From Karalla daura (lineage: Eukaryota; Chordata; Actinopteri; Chaetodontiformes; Leiognathidae): a DNA stretch of 64,000 nt. A program made the translations under genes and the position numbers. The notes beneath the pieces were generated by a model that was given only the letters and a program-made list of their open reading frames with translations, ran no database searches and had not been told where the DNA came from. Numbering within the stretch: the stretch's first letter is position 1; each line of letters opens with the position of its first letter. The stretch is taken from assembly GCA_029224185.1 (NCBI GenBank), contig CM055192.1, positions 1,477,001 through 1,541,000 on the forward strand. The letters run 5' to 3'. Shown one piece after another: positions 57,201 to 64,000 of this stretch.

Positions 57201-60200
57201 ACGCATCGTGTCACTACAATGTACTTCTTAGGATGTGATTCTTAACCTTTGCATTGATGTGTTTTCTGCATCAGGACAATGTAAGCTCCCTGTTGCCAGT
57301 GTTCGAGGAGTTTCTAAAGAATGCCCCCCAAGACGCCAGCTATGACTCTGTCCGTCAGAGCGTGGTTATTCTGATGGGCTCCTTGGCCAAACATCTGGAC
57401 AAATGTGACCCCAAGGTCAAGCCCATTGTGGCCAAGCTCATCACTGCGCTCTCTACACCATCACAGCAGGCAAGTAACTCACTCATTTGATCCCTCTCAC
57501 CCTATGTTGTCATGATTATCAAGCATCAAAGACCTGAAGCACGGGTATTCCTTAATGTTAGGTTTAGCCTTTGAACAGACTTCAAATAAATTCTCCGGGA
57601 ACCATCACCTTTAAGACCCCCGAGAGCTATGTTGTCGGGAGTCATGAACTCCTGGTAGGGTCACCCAAGGCAAACTGGTCTCAGGCGAGGGGCCAGACTA
57701 AGAATGGTTCAAAAGACCCCTATGGAAACCAGAAAAGAGAGAGACGAGACCCTGCCCGGAGGAAGCCCGGGGCCCACGCCCGGAGCCAGGCCCGGACGGA
57801 GGGCCTGTCAGCGAGCGCCTGGTGGCCGGGTCTGTCACGGAGCCCGGCCGGGCCCAGCCCGGAAGAGAGGATGATTCCATCCTCTCCGCCGCCCCGTGGA
57901 CCCACCACCTGCAGGGCCAACGACTGGGGTCGGGTGCAATGTGTACTGGGTGGCAGTCGTGGGCAGGGACCCTGATGGATCCCAGGGCAACAAGTCTGGC
58001 TCTGGGTACATGGAATGTCACCTCGCTGGGGGGGAAGGAGCTTGAGTTTGTGCGGAACGGTACCGGCTAGAGATAGTCGGGCTCACCTCCACACATAGTA
58101 TGGACTCTGGAACCCAACTCCTTGAGAGAGGCTGGACTCTCTACTACTCTGGAGTTGCCCACGGTGAGAGACGGCAAGCTGGTGTGGGCTTGCTTATAGC
58201 CCCCCAGCTCAGCCGCCACGTGTTGGAGTTCTCCCCGCTGAACGAGAGGGTCGCGTCCCTCCGCCTTCGGGTGGGGGGCCGAACCTTAACTGTTGTTTCG
58301 GCTTCCGGGCCGAACAGCAGCACAGAATATCCGGGCTTCCTGGAGTCCCGGGGAGGAGTACTGGAAAGTGCTCCAACCGGAGACTCCATCGTCCTGCTGG
58401 GAGACTTCAATGCTCACGTCGGTAATGACGGCCTCCCCGATCTGAACCCGAGCGGCGTTCTGTTACTGGACTTCTGTGCCATAACGAACACCATGTCCAT
58501 AACGTTTGTCCATAACGAACACCATGTTCAAGCACAAGGGTGTCCACCAGTGCACATGGCACCAGGACACCCTAGGCCGGAGATCAATGATCGACTTTGT
58601 AGCCGTATCATCTGACCTCCGGCCGTATGTCTTGGACACTCGGGTAAAGAGAGGGGCTGAGCTGTCAACCGATCACCACCTGGTGGTGAGTTGGGTTCAC
58701 TGGCCGGGGAGGAAGCTGGACAGACTTGGCAGACCCAAGCGCATCGTGAGGGTCTGCTGGGAAAGCCTGGCAGAATCCCTTGTCAGGGAGGTCTTCAACT
58801 CCCACATTCGGGAGAGGTTTGACCTGATCCCGAGGGAGGCTGGGGACATGGAGCACGAGTGGACCATGTTCTCCACCTCCATTGTAGATGCGGCTGATCA
58901 AAGCTGTGGCCGTAAGACCTCCGGTGCCTGTCGCGGTGGCAATCCCAGGAAGTAAGGGATGCCGTCAAGCTGAAGAAGGAGTCCTACCGAGCCTGGTTGG
59001 CTCAGGGGACAAACGGGGCAGCTCGAGCAGTCGCAGAAGCAAAAACCCGGGCCTGGGAAAAGTTTGGGGAGGCCATGGAGAAGGACTATCGGTCGGCCTC
59101 GAAGAGGTTCTGGCAAACCGCCCGGCGCCTCAAGAGGGGGAAGCAGTGCCCCACCAATACTGTTTACAGTGGAAGTGGGGAGCTCTTGACCTCAACAGGG
59201 GACATCGTCGGCCGGTGGAAGGAATGCTTCGAGGATCTCCTCAATCCCACCGTCACGCCTTCTCTAGAAGAAGCAGAGGCTGAGGACCCAGAGGTCGACT
59301 CGTTCATCACCCAAGCCGAAGTCACAGAGGTAGTTCGCAAGCTGCCCAGTGGCAAGGCTTCGGGGGTGGATGAGATCCGCCCTGAGTATTTCAAGACACT
59401 GGATGTTGTAGGGCTGTCCTGGCTGACACGCCTCTGCAACATCGCGTGGCAGTCGGGAACAGTGCCCCTGGAGTGGCAGACCGGAGTGGTGGTCCCTCTT
59501 TTTAAAAAGGGGGGACCGGAGGGTGTGTTCCAACTACCGGAGGATCACACTCCTCAGCCTCCCGGAGAAAGTCTATTCCAGGGTGCTAGAGAGGAGAGTT
59601 CGGCCAATAGTCGAACCTCGGATCCAGGAGGTAGGAACAATGCGGTGTCCGTCCCGGCCGTGGAACACTGGACCAGCTCTATACTCTCCACAGGGTGCTG
59701 GAGGGTTCATGGGAGTTTGCCCAACCAGTCCACATGTGTTTTGTGGACTTGGAGAAAGCCTTCGACCGCGTCCCTCGTGGTCTTCTGTGGGGCGGTACTC
59801 CGGGAGGGCCCTCTGAGGTTCACGAGTGAGGGAATGATGGAGCGAGAGATCGACGGGTGGATCCGTGCAGCGGCTGCAGTAATGTCACTGTATCGGTGCG
59901 TTGTGGTGAAGAAAGAGCTGAGCCAAAAGGCTCCATTTACCGGTCCTACCCTCACCTATGGTCATGAACTCTGGGTCATGACCGAAAGAATGAGATCCCG
60001 GATAGAATGGGTTTCCTCCGCAGGGTGGCGGGGCGCTGCCTTAGAGATAGGGTGAGGAGCTCTGTCACCCGGGAGGAGCTCGGAGTAGAGCCGCTGCTCC
60101 TCCACATCGAGAGGAGCCCGCTGAGGTGGCTCGGGCATCTGAATCGGATGCCTCCTGGACGCCTCCCCCGGGAGGTGTTCCGGGCATGTCCATCCGGGAG

Positions 60201-63200
60201 GAGACCCAGGGGAAGACCCAGGGCACGCTGGAGTGACTATGTCACCCGGCTGGCCTGGGAACGCCTCGGGATCCTCCCGGAAGAGCTGGAGGAAGTGTCC
60301 AGGGAGAGGGAGGTCTGGACGTCCCTGCTCAGACTGCTGCCCCCGCGACCCGGCCCCGGATAAGCGGAAGAAGATGGATGGATGGATGGATGGATGGACA
60401 GACTTCAAATAGAATGGCAAAACTCAGCACATTGTTATATTGCAGGTCCAGGAGTCAGTGGCCAGCTGTCTGCCTCCTTTAGTCCCTGCTATCAAGGAGG
60501 ATGCTGCAGGTATCGTAAGGAACCTGCTGCAGCTGCTCTTGGAGAGTGACAAGTATGCAGAGAGAAAAGGGGCAGCGTATGGACTGGCTGGCCTGGTCAA
60601 AGGCCTTGGTATTTTGGCCCTTAAGCAACAGGACATTATGACCACTCTGACTGACGCCATCCAGGACAAGAAGAACTTCAGACGGAGGGAAGGTGAGTGA
60701 ACCTGATCCAGTGGGTCTTTTTCATTTTCATCTGCTTATTTGGGTGAAAACTGATCCTACCAACCGTGTGCTACCAGAAGGTTACGTTGCTGTCTGCATC
60801 AGAGGTTTGCTGAGCTGAACAAAAAATAAGAAGCGCCTGTTTCGTTATGCAGGAGCCCTGTTTGCCTTTGAAATGCTGTGCAACATGTTGGGGAAGCTGT
60901 TCGAGCCGTATGTGGTCCACGTGCTGCCACACCTCTTGCTCTGCTTCGGAGATGGAAACCAATACGTCAGGGAGGTGAGCAGGGACATCACTCCACAGTC
61001 TAATGTGCATGTCGCACATCCATGGCGACGGGCACGTGCGACGTGTTCACTCGCTGCCCTCTCCTCCACCAGGCTGCCGATGACTGTGCCAAGGCTGTTA
61101 TGAGGAACCTGAGTGCCCACGGGGTGAAGCTGGTTCTTCCCTCCCTGCTGGTGGCCCTGGAGGAGGAGTCCTGGAGAACTAAAGCAGGTTAGGATGACAT
61201 CACAGGCATCGTCAGGCATTACCTTGATGTTGACTGAGTGAGTTGTCCCTGTTTAAACATGTACATTGTTCTGCATATACTGTATATCCCTCAAGGTTCG
61301 GTGGAGTTGCTGGGTGCCATGGCTTTCTGTGCCCCCAAGCAGTTGTCCTCCTGCCTGCCCAGCATTGTGCCCAAGTTGACCGAGGTGCTGACAGATTCCC
61401 ATGTGAAGGTGCAGAAGGCCGGCCAGCAGGCTCTGCGGCAGATTGGCTCTGTCATCCGCAACCCTGAAATCCTTGGTAAGTAGCAAGGCAGTCGCGGCCC
61501 CGGTAGTTTTCCTTTTGTGGTCCCCAGGTGGAACTTTCCAGAGCTTTCAAATGCCATCGGAATGGTGACATCCCTCTGGTGCCTTCAAGAATCACTTTAG
61601 AGCCCCCCTCTTTCAAGAGCGTCTCATCAGCTTACCACTGCTCTCACCCCTCCAAGGGATTGTCTACTACTGCATGGTTTGAATGATTGGTCATCCTTGC
61701 AAAAAGCAACTCTAACGGGCACAGCATCAAGAGGTTTGTCGTTTGACCGCTTTTGTCCAAATTCACAGCCATCACTCCCATCCTGTTGGACGCGCTCACG
61801 GACCCGTCCCGGAGGACCCAGATGTGCCTGCAGACGCTGCTGGACACCAAGTTTGTCCACTTCATCGACGCTCCCTCCCTCGCGCTCATCATGCCCATCG
61901 TCCAGAGGGCCTTCCAGGATCGTTCCACTGACACTCGCAAGATGGCCGCCCAGATCATTGGCAACATGTATTCCCTCACAGACCAGAAGGTGCACTGTTT
62001 TAACTTACGACGACGTTCGAGAGAGAACCGAACCTTTGCCGTCTCCCGCTCATCATTCATGGTGGGATATATGTCACTGTTTGTAGGACCTGTCGCCCTA
62101 CCTACCCAGTGTCATTCCTGGACTGAAGGCCTCTCTGTTGGACCCAGTGCCTGAGGTTTGTTGAAGAAAATCCACTATTCAGTACCCTGTGAACTGTGAA
62201 CTGTAAGCTGCAGCTGCTCACCCTCTTCTCTTGCCCTCCAGGTGCGTACTGTCTCGGCTAAAGCCTTAGGTGCCATGGTTAAGGGGATGGGTGAATCCTG
62301 CTTTGAGGACCTGCTGCCGTGGCTGATGGAGACCCTGGCTTCAGAACAGAGCTCCGTCGATCGATCCGGAGCTGCACAAGGTTGCTGCCCTGTTTCAGTG
62401 CCATCCGATTCACCCCCTAGAGTCATTCACTCCGTGACTGTGAATGTCGTGCGTGCTGGCGTTGTCAGGTCTGGCTGAGGTGATGGCCGGACTGGGAGTG
62501 GAGAAGCTGGACAAGCTGATGCCAGACGTGGTGCAGACAGCCAGCAAGGTGGACATCGCTTCCCATGTCCGAGACGGCTACATCATGATGTTCATCTACC
62601 TGCCCCTCACCTTTGGAGACAAGTTTACTCCCTACGTAGGCCCCATCATTCCCTGCATTCTCAAGGTACTGTGCTGGGAATCGCATTTCATCTGCAACAG
62701 TATCCAGAGTCTCGGCTCCATTGTTGGTCAAAGTGATATTATTGTCACAGACTTTGTTTTCATTACCTGTATTACTTCAGCAATGCAAGTTTCATCTGTA
62801 TGTATGTATGTATTTGTATTCAAAAGAAAGAAATCTCCAAGAAAAATCAATTAATTATTTGTCAATCCAGAATTTTTTTTTATACTGCATCCAGGCCTTT
62901 GGGCCACATCCTACGGGAATTTAACCTCCTGCTTTCTTTAAAATGCCTAACATTTCAGTGCGTGCTCCTCTGTGTGCACACGCGCAAGCATATATGAAGT
63001 CCAAAATAGTATTGGGCAATTTCCCCTGCAAACAAGAAGCTTTGGTTCATACCCCTCTGCGTGTCGTGGTCCAGGCTCTGGCTGACGAGAACGAGTACGT
63101 GAGAGACACTGCGCTGCGCGCCGGCCAGCGCATCATCAGCATGTATGCCGAGACGGCCATCGCTCTGCTACTTCCTGAGCTGGAGCAGGGCCTGTTTGAT

Positions 63201-64000
63201 GACCTCTGGAGAATCAGGTCAGATTGCAGTACACACTAATGCGTCGGTGGCAAACCATGTTGCTCCCTCACGTAAAAGTTGCATGCCTGCGTCGTGGCGG
63301 TCTGCAGATTCAGCTCCGTGCAGCTGCTGGGCGATTTGTTGTTCCACATCTCTGGGGTGACGGGGAAGATGACCACGGAGACGGCTTCCGAGGATGACAA
63401 CTTTGGAACAGCTGCTTCCAATAAAGTATGAATGCGTTTCTCCGTCTTCCCCTATTGCTTTGGTATCCCAGCGGCAAGTGGGCTTCGAGTGGGGTTTGTA
63501 CGTTGTTGTGTTGAGGCTGGCTCACCTTTGCTGCTTTCCTCCAGGCCATCATTGGGGCCCTTGGAGCTGAACGGCGCAACCGCGTCCTCTCTGGCCTGTA
63601 CATGGGCCGTTCAGACACACAGCTGGTGGTGCGACAGGCCTCCCTCCACGTCTGGAAGATCGTTGTGTCCAACACCCCCAGAACTCTTCGGGAGATCCTC
63701 CCAACCCTCTTCACTCTCCTGCTGGGCTTCCTGGCCTCCACCTGCCCCGACAAGAGAACGGTAGGCTCCCCTTGAACCCCCTGTTTCTCTGCTCCCCGGT
63801 CACTGTGAAAGCACTTCCGCCGAGCCTTGTTCTGGTGCCGCGTTTCAGATTGCTGCTCGCACACTGGGCGACCTGGTGAGGAAGCTGGGAGAGAAAATTC
63901 TGCCGGAGATCATCCCCATCCTGGAAGACGGGCTGCGCTCGGACAAGAGCGATGAGCGGCAGGGAGTCTGTATAGGCCTCAGCGAGATCATGAAGTCCAC
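45262..64000 (+). CDS. gcn1: GCN1, activator of eIF2-alpha kinase GCN2 (5' 44 exons)
   Basis: Exons: 45262-45279, 46056-46158, 46250-46313, 46537-46668, 47291-47399, 47547-47645, 48041-48175, 48282-48459, 49096-49170, 49323-49451, 49540-49590, 50093-50191, 50313-50486, 50588-50740, 50832-50934, 51025-51100, 51728-51887, 51969-52158, 52253-52377, 52540-52718, 52805-52898, 53307-53420, 53509-53707, 53837-53989, 54160-54341, 54527-54607, 55722-55865, 56071-56195, 56483-56672, 56767-56837, 56993-57158, 57275-57469, 60446-60692, 60853-60974, 61073-61187, 61296-61475, 61769-61989, 62087-62155, 62242-62380, 62469-62665, 63075-63217, 63308-63425, 63545-63760, 63849-64000 (cut by the window). That is 1,995 codons without a stop; the human protein has about 2,670. 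GCN1 is a cytosolic HEAT-repeat scaffold that binds stalled or collided ribosomes and activates GCN2. A charged coiled coil covers about residues 785-853. The eEF3-like HEAT region (for example KYAERKGAAYGLAGLVKGLG, HVKVQKAGQQALRQIGSV) is nearly invariant. The GCN2-binding region lies beyond the window. Introns 9 and 32 use GC donors. Confidence 0.96.
48460..49095. other. gcn1 intron 8, GC-rich with short palindromes
   Basis: Unlike neighbouring introns, 48495-48640 is rich in GTGCC/GGCAC and GGGTGC/GCACCC words in both orientations (for example GCACCCGGTGCC), so it could fold into hairpins. No transposon family or exon was recognised. Confidence 0.4.
55097..55298. mobile_element. hAT-type MITE with 8-bp target duplication
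   Basis: 202 bp. It starts CAGGGGTGTCCAACTCATTC and ends with the inverted counterpart GAATGAGTCGGACACCCTTG. Both halves also pair internally (ATTCCACAGAGGGCC / GGCCCTTTGTGGAAT). It is flanked by GTTTAGGT (55089-55096) and GCTTAGGT (55299-55306), 7 of 8 identical, the length expected for hAT. It lies in gcn1 intron 26. Confidence 0.85.
57589..60397 (+). mobile_element. RTE-clade (Rex3-like) LINE in gcn1 intron 32
   Basis: About 2.8 kb in sense orientation. The 14-bp ACAGACTTCAAATA flanks it at 57575-57588 and 60398-60411. The endonuclease is seen at 57990-58900 (TWNVTSL, LLGDFNAHVG, IDFVAVSSDLR, STDHHLVVS), then RT from 59000 (LPSGKASGVDEIRPEYF, WQTGVVVPLFKKG, VDLEKAFDRVP). The stretch that should hold the FADD catalytic box is missing between about 59795 and 59825, where the text jumps to FTSEGMMEREID. 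The C-terminus is conserved (GVEPLLLHIERSPLRWLGHL, LLPPRPGPG). Frameshifts at about 58070, 58950, 59520 and 60050 also break it. The 3' end is a (GATG)n tail. Confidence 0.93.
60373..60397. repeat. (GATG)n tail of the RTE LINE
   Basis: About six GATG units directly before the right target-site copy; RTE elements commonly end in such microsatellites. Confidence 0.85.

Noticed and set aside
59707..59955. Minus-strand and alternative frames inside the RTE element
   Set aside because: Shadows of the plus-strand RTE reading frames.

Overview
The window is vertebrate nuclear DNA, almost certainly from a ray-finned (teleost) fish. The genes have short GT-AG introns. The transposon fauna is typical of fish: L2, RTE/Rex3-like and L1-clade LINEs, Ty3/gypsy pieces, a Tc1-like element, piggyBac and a hAT MITE. 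No prokaryotic operon, CRISPR array or phage feature is present.

Gene layout, left to right. (1) 6574-7893 (+): a single coding exon for the BTB/zinc-finger factor zbtb26. (2) 11138-14936 (+): a complete 12-exon P2X receptor (396 aa, P2X4-like). (3) 15397-16673 (+): complete gucd1 (6 exons, 227 aa), starting about 460 bp after the P2X stop codon. (4) 21746-26312 (-): complete upb1, beta-ureidopropionase (10 exons, 382 aa, catalytic Glu-Lys-Cys intact). (5) 45262-64000 (+): the first 44 coding exons (exactly 1,995 codons, reading frame open throughout) of gcn1, which continues past the window edge. I derived the exon borders by hand from splice sites, reading phase and family similarity. The summed exon lengths of all complete models divide by three.

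Between and inside the genes lies a dense layer of mobile DNA. Bases 1-4400 hold a GC-rich block, a 5'-truncated L1 fragment, gypsy integrase debris and an inverted-repeat pair. P2X intron 3 and 18-21 kb carry old LINE and MITE debris. From 26.8 to 43.5 kb there is a nested cluster: inverted repeats around an orphan PHD-finger exon; a broken piggyBac whose TTAA terminus is intact on one side; a 5-kb satellite made of two alternating diverged ~128-bp monomers (~255-bp dimer); AT- and CA-rich simple repeats; and an L2 LINE split by a Tc1-like element. gcn1 introns carry a hAT MITE with a target duplication (intron 26) and a nearly full-length RTE LINE with a 14-bp target duplication (intron 32).

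The genes do not form one pathway. upb1 acts in pyrimidine catabolism, gcn1 in ribosome-stress signalling, the P2X gene is an ATP-gated channel and zbtb26 a presumed transcription factor. What links them is synteny: gucd1 and upb1 are also neighbours in human (22q11.23), whereas gcn1 and zbtb26 map to other human chromosomes. The items most worth following up are the dimeric satellite with twice-repeated three-dimer amplification next to a truncated piggyBac, the PHD exon between inverted repeats, the catalytic-residue change in the Tc1 transposase, and the two GC-AG introns of gcn1.
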